Below are positions 46,030 through 54,722 of a stretch of DNA of 63,342 nt, in pieces. Positions within the stretch are counted from its first letter, which is position 1. Each line of letters starts with the position of its first letter. Location of the stretch: positions 1-63,342 of the forward strand of contig NZ_SRXY01000013.1 of the NCBI RefSeq assembly GCF_004804335.1, written 5' to 3'. The notes under the pieces are model-generated. The model worked only from the letters and a program-made list of their open reading frames with translations, was not told the DNA's origin and ran no database searches. The position numbers were made by a program, and so were the translations under genes. This DNA comes from Pacificoceanicola onchidii (GTDB taxonomy: Bacteria; Pseudomonadota; Alphaproteobacteria; Rhodobacterales; Rhodobacteraceae).

Positions 46030-47211
46030 ATGGTTGAACGTCAGCTTGGATATATGGGGTATTTTGATCGCGAGTCCTGCGATCTGGATGAGTTCAAGGT
46101 ACTGACGTCGCAAAACCTCCTGCCCGAGGCCGTTCCGCAGGCGGCCTCGGTGGTCAAGAATGTGCCCCTTTACGACATGGCCGAGCATCGCGAGACCCTG
46201 TCCGATCCATCTGCGCGCAAGCGGCTTATGGAAGAATGGGCCTGGGTGTTGGGCAAGTCCGCGGGCGTGATTGTTCTGAAAGGTGCCTATGCGGACACCA
46301 CCCCGATTGATCGGGCCACGGATGTGTTTCGGCAAATCATTGCGGAAGAGAGGGTCGGAGCCGAAGGCAAAGGTGATCATTTCGCAGCGAGCGGCGCCAA
46401 TGACCGGATCTGGAATTCGCTGCAAAAACAGTGCTTGCGTGATCCGGAGGGCTTTGCGCTCTATTTCGGGAACACAGCCATTGCGGCAGCCTGCGAAGCA
46501 TGGCTCGGACCGAATTACCAGATGACCGCGCAGGTCAATCAGGTGCGGCCCGGCGGCAAGGCGCAGCAGGCGCACCGCGATTATCACCTTGGCTTCCAAA
46601 GCGCAGACAACGCCGCGCTTTATCCGCGCCATGCCCACGAGGTGACGGCAACGTTGACGCTGCAAGGCGCAATTGCGCATTGCGATATGCCGTTGGAGAG
46701 CGGGCCAACCAAACTGCTGCCGTTTTCGCAACTCTACGGTCCCGGTTATCTCGCCTTTCATGACGAGGCGCATCGGGATTGGTTCGAAGAGGCACATGTG
46801 CAGCTGCCTTTGGATAAGGGCGACGCGGTGTTCTTCAATCCGGCGCTGTTCCATGCGGCGGGAGAGAACACCAGTGCCAATATCGAGCGGCTGGTAAATC
46901 TGGTGCAGGTCTCATCGGCCTTTGGGCGCGCGATGGAGACCCTCGACCGCGCGGCCATGTCCCGCGCCTTGCACCCTGTTCTGGTCTCGCTTTGGCAGGG
47001 CGGGCGGCTGTCCGGGCAGGCGGTGGCTGCGGCCATTGCTGCCTGTGCGGAGGGCTATCCGTTCCCGACCAATCTCGACACGGACCCGCCGATTGGCGGC
47101 AACGCCCCGGCCAGCCAGGCGCAGCTCTTGGCCGAGGCGGTCGCCACGGGCGCGGACACAGAGGCCTTTGCCGAAACTCTGGCCGCATTGAAAACCCGTC
47201 AGGCGGCTTGA
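46030..47211 (+). CDS. Phytanoyl-CoA dioxygenase-like Fe(II)/2-oxoglutarate oxygenase in the inositol operon
   Basis: 393-residue jelly-roll oxygenase. Iron ligands are readable as His182-Arg-Asp184 (QQAHRDYHLGFQ) and His275 (NPALFHAAGENTS), with Arg287 as the likely 2-oxoglutarate partner. A perfect AAGGAGG site precedes the ATG at 46030. It lies between iolE and iolB in one operon. No known step of myo-inositol breakdown needs an oxygenase. Hydroxylation or O-demethylation of a modified inositol such as pinitol or ononitol is a hypothesis from context. The last 80 residues are alanine-rich and may be a helical extension. Confidence 0.85.
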   Translation: MVERQLGYMGYFDRESCDLDEFKVLTSQNLLPEAVPQAASVVKNVPLYDMAEHRETLSDPSARKRLMEEWAWVLGKSAGVIVLKGAYADTTPIDRATDVFRQIIAEERVGAEGKGDHFAASGANDRIWNSLQKQCLRDPEGFALYFGNTAIAAACEAWLGPNYQMTAQVNQVRPGGKAQQAHRDYHLGFQSADNAALYPRHAHEVTATLTLQGAIAHCDMPLESGPTKLLPFSQLYGPGYLAFHDEAHRDWFEEAHVQLPLDKGDAVFFNPALFHAAGENTSANIERLVNLVQVSSAFGRAMETLDRAAMSRALHPVLVSLWQGGRLSGQAVAAAIAACAEGYPFPTNLDTDPPIGGNAPASQAQLLAEAVATGADTEAFAETLAALKTRQAA

Positions 47212-47223
47212 CAACCACCACGT

Positions 47224-47247
47224 CGCAACCGGCGCAAGCCGGTTGCG
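47224..47247 (+). other. Inverted repeat before iolB
   Basis: CGCAACCGG-CGCAAG-CCGGTTGCG, nine-base arms around six bases. The arms resemble halves of the LacI operator GCAACCGGTTGC, but the spacing suits an RNA hairpin between genes. Confidence 0.5.
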
Positions 47248-47263
47248 CACCGAAAGGACAACT

Positions 47264-48070
47264 ATGCCGGACCTTTTGCGCAAACCCTTTGGAACCCATG
47301 GCAAGGTACATCAGATCACGCCGGAAAGCGCGGGGTGGCTCTATGTCGGTTTTTCTCTCTACCGCCTGCGCGCCGGGGAACGCGCGTGGGAGGCGACAGG
47401 GGATCGTGAGGTCATCCTGGTCATGGTCGAAGGCAAAGCCGCGATCACCGGCGCAGGCCAGGATTGGGGCGTTCTGGGCGAGCGAATGAACGTCTTTGAA
47501 AAAACACCGCCGCACTGCCTTTACCTGCCGGGCGGCACCGACTGGGAAGCCGTGGCCGAAACCGACTGCGTGCTGGCGGTCTGCTCCGCCCCCGGCCATG
47601 GCGGCCATGAGGCGCGGCGGATCGGGCCGGACGGCATCTCGCTGACAACCCGCGGCAAAGGCACCAACACCCGCCACATCAACAACATCGCCATGGAGAA
47701 CGAGGATTATTGCGATTCGCTTCTGGTGACCGAGGTCTTTACCCCGGCTGGGCATTGGTCGAGCTATCCGAGCCACCGTCATGACGAAGACGATTACCCC
47801 CGGATGACCTATCTCGAAGAGACCTACTATCACCGTCTGAACCCGGCGGACGGCTTTGGAATTCAACGGGTCTATACGGATGACAGGAAGCTGGATGAGA
47901 CCATGGCAGTCTCGGACGGCGACGTGGTTCTGGTTCCGCGCGGCCACCACCCCTGCGGCGCGCCCTATGGCTTTGAGATGTACTACCTCAACGTCATGGC
48001 CGGGCCTTTGCGCAAATGGCGATTTGAACCCGCGCCGGAGGTGGCGTGGATTATGGAGCGGGATGGGTGA
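47264..48070 (+). CDS. iolB: 5-deoxy-glucuronate isomerase IolB (copy 1)
   Basis: Cupin isomerase of 268 residues making 5-dehydro-2-deoxygluconate. Metal-binding His/Glu occur in SSYPSHRHDEDD and YLEETYYHRL, and VLVPRGHHPCGAPYGFEMYY holds the last His. It starts at ATG 47264 after GAAAGGA; an in-frame TTG upstream is not favoured. It is the last gene of the operon and precedes a terminator-like hairpin. A second, distinct iolB lies at 61923. Confidence 0.92.
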   Translation: MPDLLRKPFGTHGKVHQITPESAGWLYVGFSLYRLRAGERAWEATGDREVILVMVEGKAAITGAGQDWGVLGERMNVFEKTPPHCLYLPGGTDWEAVAETDCVLAVCSAPGHGGHEARRIGPDGISLTTRGKGTNTRHINNIAMENEDYCDSLLVTEVFTPAGHWSSYPSHRHDEDDYPRMTYLEETYYHRLNPADGFGIQRVYTDDRKLDETMAVSDGDVVLVPRGHHPCGAPYGFEMYYLNVMAGPLRKWRFEPAPEVAWIMERDG

Positions 48071-48081
48071 AGATTGGTAGC

Positions 48082-48119
48082 ACCCGCGTACACGGCCGCG
48101 GGTAAGCGGTAATCTTTTT
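48082..48119 (+). terminator. Probable terminator after iolB
   Basis: ACCCGCG (48082-48088) and CGCGGGT (48097-48103) pair over seven bases with an eight-base loop, followed after eleven bases by TTTTT. The distance to the T-run makes it a weak call. Confidence 0.4.
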
Positions 48120-48431
48120 CGAGCACATGCATTGACGTCTCGCCCAACCATTGGACGCTCAGGAGCTTTTGCCTGTTAGCAAATCAGCAGCGAAAGCGCC
48201 GATCGTTTTCTTGGTCGAGGGCGGCACGTTTCGTCCCACATTTTTCCAGTTTGCTTGAAAAGCTAAAGCTCTTAGCGGCACTCCCTCGCAACGCATCGTC
48301 AATTCTCGACCAATGTCACTATTTATGAGGGAGTTTTTCGCAGGCGCGTGTCTTTGCCCCTCAGAAGTCGAGACGGCCCACCCCCTTTGAGTCCACGCGT
48401 AACCTCCAAAGCTGGCCACCGGTATCTTGCG

Positions 48432-48462
48432 GTTGCAAAACTTGGTAAAGCGCTTTACTAAG
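48432..48462. promoter_or_regulatory. LacI-type operator and promoter for the 48.5-kb operon
   Basis: TTGGTAAAGCGCTTTACTAA (48442-48461), extended by one base on each side, is a near-perfect palindrome with one mismatched pair. It resembles the site at 59805-59826 beside the second lacI gene. TTGCAA (48433-48438) and TACTAA, 17 bp apart, are weak -35/-10 candidates overlapping it. A half-copy of the other regulon's operator, GGTTGCAAA, lies at 48431-48439. Confidence 0.75.
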
Positions 48463-48526
48463 ATGGGCGCCGGATCTCGCCATCCCACGCTAATGACGAG
48501 TCTTTTTCCTGAAACGGACATGCGAC

Positions 48527-49645
48527 ATGACACACCTCAAAGGAATGACCTGGGACCATCCCCGTGGCTATGCCGGGCTGGAAGCCGCGACGGCTGAGTA
48601 CAAGCGCCTTCACGGGACAAACATTTCCTGGGATCGGCGCAGCCTTCAGGCCTTCGCCGATGCCTCCATAGAACAGATGGCTCAAGACTATGATTTCATC
48701 GTTCTGGATCATCCCCATGTCGGCCTGATCGCCGACACGGAGAGCCTTTTGCCCCTGCCCTTTCCAAAAGACGCAACAGAAGCTTCGCTGGGCGGGTCGT
48801 TGGAAAGCTATGTCTGGCGTAATCAGCTCTGGGCTTATCCGATTGATGCAGCCTGCCAGGTGGCAGTCAAACGCTCCGACCTATGCCACACTGAACTGCC
48901 CGATTGGGAAACTGCCTTGGCAGGTCACTATGACCTGCCCATGGTCACCCCGCTACTGCCGGTGGATGCGTTTGACATGATGATGACCCTGATCGCAGGG
49001 CGCGGCGGAGAGCGGCTTCCGATGTCGCCAACCGCCTTTTGTTCGGACGAGAAAGGGCTTTTGTCACTGCGCGTGTTGAAAGCCCTTTACAAAGCCGGTC
49101 CGTCCGAGGCCGTTCACTGGAACCCGATCAAGGCGCTCGAAGCCATGTCGACAACCGACGACTTTGCCTATGCGCCCAGCCTGTTCGGCTATGTCAACTA
49201 TGCCCGCCCCGGATTTCGCCCGCATCAGTTGGACTATTGCGATTTGCCGAGCTTCCGGGGCAGCGCCCTGAAACGCGGGATCCTCGGCGGTGCCGGCATC
49301 GGCGTTTCGGCACAAACGCACCACCCCGAAAAGGCTGTGGCCTTTGCACAATGGGTGACGTCCGAACCAGTCCAATCCGGGGTTTACCTCGAAAACGAAG
49401 GTCAGCCCGCGCATCTGCAGAGCTGGCGGCGCATGGGCAAGGATCCTAGATATTCCGGGTTTTTGCACGGAGCGCTGCACACCATGGAAAACGCCTGGAC
49501 CCGGCCGAGGGATGTCTGGTTCCTCGGATTTGTCGACGATGTTTGTGACATCTTCCCGGGCTTCTTTCTGAAAGACCGGGACGAGACTGATTTCCTGCGC
49601 GAAATCAACGCGCTCTACCAAAAGCACTTGGAGGAACGCGTATGA
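48527..49645 (+). CDS. Solute-binding-protein-like cytoplasmic protein
   Basis: 372-residue protein with the fold-level features of family 1 extracellular solute-binding proteins (WDHPRGYAGLEAATAEYKRL; GAGIGVSAQTHHPEKAVAFAQWV; YLENEGQPAHLQSW) but no signal peptide: the N-terminus MTHLKGMTWDHPRGY is polar. It therefore probably remains in the cytoplasm and acts as an intracellular sensor or an enzyme with a binding-protein fold. First gene of an operon with an SDR (four-base overlap) and a zinc dehydrogenase, under the operator at 48432-48462. The true ABC binding protein is a different gene at 53349. Confidence 0.75.
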   Translation: MTHLKGMTWDHPRGYAGLEAATAEYKRLHGTNISWDRRSLQAFADASIEQMAQDYDFIVLDHPHVGLIADTESLLPLPFPKDATEASLGGSLESYVWRNQLWAYPIDAACQVAVKRSDLCHTELPDWETALAGHYDLPMVTPLLPVDAFDMMMTLIAGRGGERLPMSPTAFCSDEKGLLSLRVLKALYKAGPSEAVHWNPIKALEAMSTTDDFAYAPSLFGYVNYARPGFRPHQLDYCDLPSFRGSALKRGILGGAGIGVSAQTHHPEKAVAFAQWVTSEPVQSGVYLENEGQPAHLQSWRRMGKDPRYSGFLHGALHTMENAWTRPRDVWFLGFVDDVCDIFPGFFLKDRDETDFLREINALYQKHLEERV

Positions 49646-50352
49646 AGACCGCAGTCATCACAGGCGGCAACAAAGGGCTCGGTCTGGCCCAGACCAAACG
49701 GTTCGTAAAAGACGGATATCAGGTTCATGTGGTCGCGCGCTCCAAGGGCGATCTTGGATCCGTTGACGGCGACGTGACCTTTGTCGAAGCCGATCTGAGC
49801 CGCAATGTGGGTTTCCTTTCGGACATTCATGCAAAAACCGGCAATATCGATGTGCTGGTCAACAATGCTGGGATGCATCTCAAGAAACCCATGTGGGACG
49901 TTTCACCCGAAGAGTTCGACCAGGTGATCGGGCTAAACGTCAAGGCCATGTTCCTGGCCTGTGGGCGCTACGTGGAACTGCAAAAACCCACCGGAGGAGC
50001 CATCGTCAATATCTCGTCCATGGGCGGCCTGCTCGCCCTGCCGAACTCCGCGGCCTATGTCACCGCCAAGACCGCTGTCGTCGGGCTGACCCGCTCGGTC
50101 TGCGTTGATGCCGCGCCGTTTGGCATTCGGTGCAATGCCGTGGCCCCGGGCTTTATCGACACCGACATGACCCGCGCGATCCTGGCCAAAGATCCGGCGC
50201 GGCGCGACAAGATCGAAGGGCGCATACCCGGCGGCAAGTTCGGCCAGCCCGAAGACATCGCGGAAGCGGTTCACTTCCTCGCATCAGACCGTGCAGCGCA
50301 TATCTCCGGTGTGCTTCTTCCGGTTGATGGCGGCTACTCGGTGGGGTTCTGA
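49642..50352 (+). CDS. Short-chain dehydrogenase/reductase
   Basis: Classical SDR of 236 residues: cofactor motif TGGNKGLGLAQT (7-18), NNAGMHLKK, catalytic Ser in NISSMGGLLALPN and YVTAK (Tyr and Lys, about 139-143). The C-terminal ISGVLLPVDGGYSVGF is usual for the family. It overlaps the preceding gene and lies three bases before the alcohol dehydrogenase. It resembles 5-keto-gluconate reductase/3-oxoacyl reductase types; the substrate is unknown. Confidence 0.88.
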   Translation: MKTAVITGGNKGLGLAQTKRFVKDGYQVHVVARSKGDLGSVDGDVTFVEADLSRNVGFLSDIHAKTGNIDVLVNNAGMHLKKPMWDVSPEEFDQVIGLNVKAMFLACGRYVELQKPTGGAIVNISSMGGLLALPNSAAYVTAKTAVVGLTRSVCVDAAPFGIRCNAVAPGFIDTDMTRAILAKDPARRDKIEGRIPGGKFGQPEDIAEAVHFLASDRAAHISGVLLPVDGGYSVGF

Positions 50353-50355
50353 GAC

Positions 50356-51384
50356 ATGAGCTATACGAAGTCCAAACTTGTCGCCGCGAGAGAGGTTTGC
50401 ATCGAGCAGGTCGACATGCCCCAAGACATCGCGCCCGACCACATGCGCCTAAAACTTGCCACGGCAAGCATCTGCGGCACCGACATGCATTACTTTCGCC
50501 ATTTTGCAAACGCCGGGTTCTATCTGGATTACCCCGTAACGCTCGGCCACGAAGCCTGTGCCTATGTTGCGGACGCCAATGGCCATGATTTTGCGCCGGG
50601 CCAGTTGGTGGCGATCAATCCGGTGATTGAATGCGGCACCTGCCCGGCCTGTCTGCGCGGCGACATCAATATGTGTCCGACCAAACGGTTTCCCGGATCG
50701 GCCACGACAAAACCGCATATCGACGGGTTCTTTCGCGAAGAGTTCGACTTCCCGGCGCGATGCTGCAAGGCCGTAGCCGATGGGGTGAACCCCGACCATC
50801 TGACTTTTGCCGAACCTCTGGCCTGCGCACTGCATTCGGTCAACCGCGCGGGGATCAAACCCGGTGACAAGGTTCTGGTCACCGGCTGCGGGCCGATGGG
50901 ACTGCTGGCGGTTGTGGGGGCCGTGGCCAAGGGCGCTCAGGCGGATGTGACAGATCTCAAGCCGGACTCCATTGCCGCGGCAAAGGCCGTGGGGGCAACA
51001 GCCGGGTTTGTGATTGGACAAGATGACATGACCCAGCTGACGAGCAGTTACGACGTGGTGATCGAGGCGAGCGGGTCTCCGCATGCCTATAACCAGGCGT
51101 TGGATGCGGTGCGCAAACAAGGGGTGATTTCGGTGCTGTCCCTGATCCAGCCCACGGATGTACCGATCAACCTGCATCTCAACGCGCTCAAGGAAGTCAC
51201 ATCAGTCGGCTCAATTTTGTTTACCGATGAGTTTGCTGACGCCGTTGCCCTGATCGAAAGTGGCACGGTGAACTTCGACGCGATCACCGCTGCGAAGTTC
51301 CCTGTCTCGCGCACGCAAGACGCTTGCGAAATGATGGCGGATGGCAAGGCGGTGGGCAAAGTTCTGATCAAGCCGGACGCCTAA
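50356..51384 (+). CDS. Zinc-dependent alcohol dehydrogenase (L-idonate 5-dehydrogenase-like)
   Basis: Medium-chain dehydrogenase of 342 residues. Catalytic zinc ligands are Cys in SICGTDMHY (about 38) and His-Glu in LGHEACAYV; the structural zinc loop CGTCPACLRGDINMC has four Cys. The cofactor motif is TGCGPMGLLAVVGA. KPHIDGFFREEF resembles L-idonate 5-dehydrogenases and polyol dehydrogenases. With the SDR it could interconvert a sugar acid or polyol. A bidirectional terminator follows. Confidence 0.88.
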   Translation: MSYTKSKLVAAREVCIEQVDMPQDIAPDHMRLKLATASICGTDMHYFRHFANAGFYLDYPVTLGHEACAYVADANGHDFAPGQLVAINPVIECGTCPACLRGDINMCPTKRFPGSATTKPHIDGFFREEFDFPARCCKAVADGVNPDHLTFAEPLACALHSVNRAGIKPGDKVLVTGCGPMGLLAVVGAVAKGAQADVTDLKPDSIAAAKAVGATAGFVIGQDDMTQLTSSYDVVIEASGSPHAYNQALDAVRKQGVISVLSLIQPTDVPINLHLNALKEVTSVGSILFTDEFADAVALIESGTVNFDAITAAKFPVSRTQDACEMMADGKAVGKVLIKPDA

Positions 51385-51412
51385 CCCCAAGTCCAGCCTG
51401 GTCCATAATTCA

Positions 51413-51438
51413 AAAGGGCGCTCAATTGAGCGCCCTTT
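51413..51438. terminator. Bidirectional intrinsic terminator
   Basis: A perfect 26-bp palindrome (left arm AAAGGGCGCTCAA at 51413-51425, right arm its complement) is followed by CTTTTG on the plus strand and by TTTG on the minus strand. It separates the convergent dehydrogenase and permease operons. Confidence 0.9.
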
Positions 51439-51517
51439 CTTTTGTCTTGCAACTGGATCGGCATTTTAATGGTCCATCACCCGGCCCGGAACCTTCCGGA
51501 TCACTGGCCGGTTCAGA

Positions 51518-52357
51518 TCACCCTTTGACCGCGCCCGCCGTCATGCCGGCAATGATCTGGCGGGCGGCAAAGAAGGTGAACAGCAAAGGCGGGATCACGA
51601 TAAGCGTCCCCATGGCCATGATGCGCCCCCATTCCACCCCGGTATCGGTGATGAACCCGGCCGCCCCTACGGGCAGAGTGCGCGAGGTACGCCCGGTCAG
51701 CAAAAGCGCCAGGATGAACTCGTTCCATGCAATCCGAAAGGTAAAGATCCCGGCCACGGCATAGCCCGATTTCATCAGCGGCAAGAGCACACGGAAGAAG
51801 ACCTGCAAAGGCGTCGCGCCATCCACGATAGCGGCCTCTTCGAGCTCCACAGGGATCTGCTTGTAAAATCCGAACAACAGCCAGATCGCGAATGGCAGGT
51901 TCAGCGCCGTGTAGAAGAAGATCAAGACGGCGAGGTCGGCATCCAGACTGAACTTGATAACCATTGCAAAGGCTGGCACGGCAAGGACAGCGGGCGGCAC
52001 CATGCGCACAAGCAAGGTCGAGTTGGCCACCAAAACCCTGCCGCGAAACTCGGTCCGGGCCAGCGCATAAGCGCAAAGCCCGCCAAACAGCAACGTCAGG
52101 AAGGTTGCCCAGACCCCAACTATGACCGAGTTCCAAAGATAGCGGTCAAACTTGCCGCGGGTCATGATGTATTCGTAGTTCTCAAGGGTCGGCACAAAGA
52201 AGAACCAGACCGGTTCCTTTTGCTGCACAAGGACATCGTCCTTGAACCCTGTAACCACCATAATCCAGATCGGCGCCAGCGTGACAAGCGCGAGAACAAT
52301 CAGGGCTCCGTAGTGTCCCCAGACATGAAGCGGGTTGTTTATCTGTTTCGTGATCAT
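51518..52357 (-). CDS. CUT1 sugar ABC transporter permease (MalG-like)
   Basis: 279-residue inner-membrane permease with six membrane segments. The cytoplasmic EAA loop reads EEAAIVDGATPLQVFFRVLLP (core EEAAIVDGATPLQVF, about 176-190), the contact site for the ATPase. It is last in the minus-strand run from the CaiB gene, one base after its partner permease. Confidence 0.93.
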   Translation of the reverse strand: MITKQINNPLHVWGHYGALIVLALVTLAPIWIMVVTGFKDDVLVQQKEPVWFFFVPTLENYEYIMTRGKFDRYLWNSVIVGVWATFLTLLFGGLCAYALARTEFRGRVLVANSTLLVRMVPPAVLAVPAFAMVIKFSLDADLAVLIFFYTALNLPFAIWLLFGFYKQIPVELEEAAIVDGATPLQVFFRVLLPLMKSGYAVAGIFTFRIAWNEFILALLLTGRTSRTLPVGAAGFITDTGVEWGRIMAMGTLIVIPPLLFTFFAARQIIAGMTAGAVKG

Positions 52358-52358
52358 A

Positions 52359-53288
52359 TCAGATATCCGACTTGTCTTTCATAGGGTTGCCCATTCGCAG
52401 GATGCCAAGGCTCAGAAGCGTGACAATCACGATCAACAGCACCGAAATGGCCGAGGCATAGCCGAGCTGCTGTGTATCAAAGGCCCGGTTGTAGATGTGC
52501 AGTGACAACAGTTCGGTCGATCGGCCCGGGCCGCCCCCGGTGAGGATGTACATGACCTCAAGCGCGCGAAAGACGTCGATCAGGCGCATCAGCAGTGCGA
52601 TCATGAGGATCGAGCGGATCATTGGCAGCTTCACAAAGAGAATGTGTTGCCACCAGTTGGCCCCATCAATCTTGGACGCTTCGAGCACTTCCGACGGCAG
52701 AGCCTGCAGCCCGGCAATCACAATGATGAAAATGAACGGGGTCCACTGCCAGATGTCGGTGAAGACGATGGCAAAAAAGGCCAGGTCCGCGTCGCCCAAC
52801 CAAACCTGAGGTTCAATCCCGATTAGGCCGAGATAGTAGTTGATCCAACCGATGCGCGCATCAAACAGATAGCGCCAGATCAACCCGACCACCACAGGTG
52901 ACACCATCAGCGGCAGGATGAAGATCGTGCGAAAGACGGAAGCCCCCCGGATCGGCTTTTCCAACAACAAGGCCAGAGACACACCAAGGAACATTTCAAT
53001 GGAGATCGTCCAGAACCCGAAACGCAGCGTGACCCAGATGGATTCCCAGACATTCTCATCCGTGAGCATCCGGGTGAAATGCCGCAGGCCGACGTAAGGG
53101 GCGTCCTGGAAATCGGTGCCGATCTTCCAATCATAAAAACTCAGGTAGAAGGCCTGGATCACCGGATAAACGAGGCCCGCCAGCATGATCGCCACGGCCG
53201 GAAGAATAAAGAAGTAAGGGACAAGCGCGGACAAGTCGCGCGGCCGCTTTAGGGCAGTTGGCGTGCCATGTGCAGGAATGTCAGTCAT
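52359..53288 (-). CDS. CUT1 sugar ABC transporter permease (MalF-like)
   Basis: 309-residue permease with six membrane segments; PYFFILPAVAIMLAGLVYPV is the first, and the EAA loop is SEVLEASKIDGANWWQHI (about 197-214). It forms the membrane channel with the permease at 51518. The ABC genes follow the CoA-enzyme genes on the same strand. Confidence 0.93.
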   Translation of the reverse strand: MTDIPAHGTPTALKRPRDLSALVPYFFILPAVAIMLAGLVYPVIQAFYLSFYDWKIGTDFQDAPYVGLRHFTRMLTDENVWESIWVTLRFGFWTISIEMFLGVSLALLLEKPIRGASVFRTIFILPLMVSPVVVGLIWRYLFDARIGWINYYLGLIGIEPQVWLGDADLAFFAIVFTDIWQWTPFIFIIVIAGLQALPSEVLEASKIDGANWWQHILFVKLPMIRSILMIALLMRLIDVFRALEVMYILTGGGPGRSTELLSLHIYNRAFDTQQLGYASAISVLLIVIVTLLSLGILRMGNPMKDKSDI

Positions 53289-53348
53289 GTTGCCGAGCCT
53301 TTGGAAGGGAGATGTGGGGCGGCAGATCAGACCGCCGCCCCGGTTTGG

Positions 53349-54686
53349 TTACTGTTGGGCGCGGTACTCGGCCCAGGTGTAGTAGCCTTCACGCTCCATG
53401 ATGGCGCGCAGTTTTTCATTGGCTTCGTCCATGATCGGCTGGATCGGATCATCGGTGGTGATGACCTGAGTCAGGGCCTGGCCAAGAACGTCGATGTTGA
53501 TCTCGTTCCATTCCGGGATCAGCGGGCGCCAATCCGGATCCGCACAAGGAAGCTGCTCTGCCGTAACCGCATAATCCGGGTACTGATCGGCATTGTTCTT
53601 GAGCGTGGAAATCCGGATCGGATCACCACCCAGTTCCACCATGCGCTGATCCCCGGCCTTTGAGGTCATGTATTGAATGAACAAGAAGGCCGCTTCCTTG
53701 TTGGGCGCATTGTCAGGGATGCCAAGCGCAAACCCACCGGTTTCGGACCCGCAACGTTTGTCCGTCGGATGCAGCGCATAACCGACATTGCCGTCAATCT
53801 TGGACAGCTTGGGATTGCGGGACATGGCTGCGATCTTGAGAGTATCAAGATGCATCGCGGCATCGCCCTGAAGAAAAGCGGCGGAGGCTTCACCAAAGCC
53901 GAAGGTCTGGATGCCCACCGGGCCCGTCTTGGCCACGTGGCGCATGAACTCTGCGGCCTTCACCGCTTCAGGAGAATTCACCACCGGGTTCCATTCGTCA
54001 TCAAAGATCTTGCCGCCCATCGGCGCCAGGTGAAACAACCACGCCGCCGTGACCTGGTGGCCGGTCTTACCCCGCGACGTCAGCGCCGGGATGCCGGCCT
54101 CGTGCAGCTTGGTCATTGCGGCTGTCAGTTCATCATAGGTTTCGGGAACCGCGATGCCCTGCTCTTCGAATACATCCTTGCGGTAGGCAAGGATCGAGGT
54201 TTCGGCACCGAACGGAATGCCATAAAGCGCGCCGGATGCGCCGGGCATGTAGCCTTTCTTGCCACCAACAACGCCACCGTTTTGCAGATAGGCATCCGCG
54301 ATGTCGTCAATGTCATAAAGCGGATCCACAAGCGATCCGGAGGTGTAAAACTGGCTCAAGGGAGTCAGAAGTCCCTTGGACACGTACTCGCCCTTCCACA
54401 TGACCACCCAGGAAACCACATCGTAATCCCCTTCCGGTTTGGACATTTCGAGAATCTGCCGATCTCGCAGCTTGAGATACTGAAGCGCGTCGATCTCAAC
54501 CTCGATACCGGTCTCTTCGGTGAACTCTTCCACCAGCGTTTCGGCAGCGTTGAAATGCGCCAGCGATGGCCAGCTGACAACAATCGTCGTGCCGTCGTAT
54601 TTCTCATAAGGATTGGCCAGAGCCGTCGTCGCAAGCAAAGCCGCAGCAGCGCTCGCCGCAAATCCTTTCAAAAGGTTACGTGTCAT
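53349..54686 (-). CDS. CUT1 ABC transporter substrate-binding protein
   Basis: 445-residue periplasmic family 1 binding protein. The signal peptide (about 24 residues, cleavage after ALA in TTALANPYEK) is followed by SWPSLAHFNAAETLVEEFTE and GALYGIPFGAETSILAYRKD, usual for sugar or glycoside binders. It is the periplasmic component for the two permeases and the ATPase at 54723. The ligand is not predictable; the associated CoA enzymes suggest a sugar acid or polyol that is converted to a CoA thioester. Confidence 0.92.
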   Translation of the reverse strand: MTRNLLKGFAASAAAALLATTALANPYEKYDGTTIVVSWPSLAHFNAAETLVEEFTEETGIEVEIDALQYLKLRDRQILEMSKPEGDYDVVSWVVMWKGEYVSKGLLTPLSQFYTSGSLVDPLYDIDDIADAYLQNGGVVGGKKGYMPGASGALYGIPFGAETSILAYRKDVFEEQGIAVPETYDELTAAMTKLHEAGIPALTSRGKTGHQVTAAWLFHLAPMGGKIFDDEWNPVVNSPEAVKAAEFMRHVAKTGPVGIQTFGFGEASAAFLQGDAAMHLDTLKIAAMSRNPKLSKIDGNVGYALHPTDKRCGSETGGFALGIPDNAPNKEAAFLFIQYMTSKAGDQRMVELGGDPIRISTLKNNADQYPDYAVTAEQLPCADPDWRPLIPEWNEINIDVLGQALTQVITTDDPIQPIMDEANEKLRAIMEREGYYTWAEYRAQQ

Positions 54687-54722
54687 TCTTTCCTCCCTGA
54701 ATGTAAGACTATTGTGCTGAAG

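Larger units (their letters stand above)
48071..48526. other. 456-bp intergenic region with terminator, degenerate sequence and operator
   Basis: It holds a terminator-like hairpin at 48082-48119, then about 330 bp in which I recognise no gene, and the operator and promoter at 48432-48462. A minus-strand frame of about 120 codons (48533-48159) exists but has no recognisable motif; it may be chance or a decayed gene. Confidence 0.6.

Noticed and set aside
48159-48533. 124-codon minus-strand frame in the 48-kb gap
   Set aside because: No recognisable motif, overlaps the operator and the next gene start; not supported as a gene.
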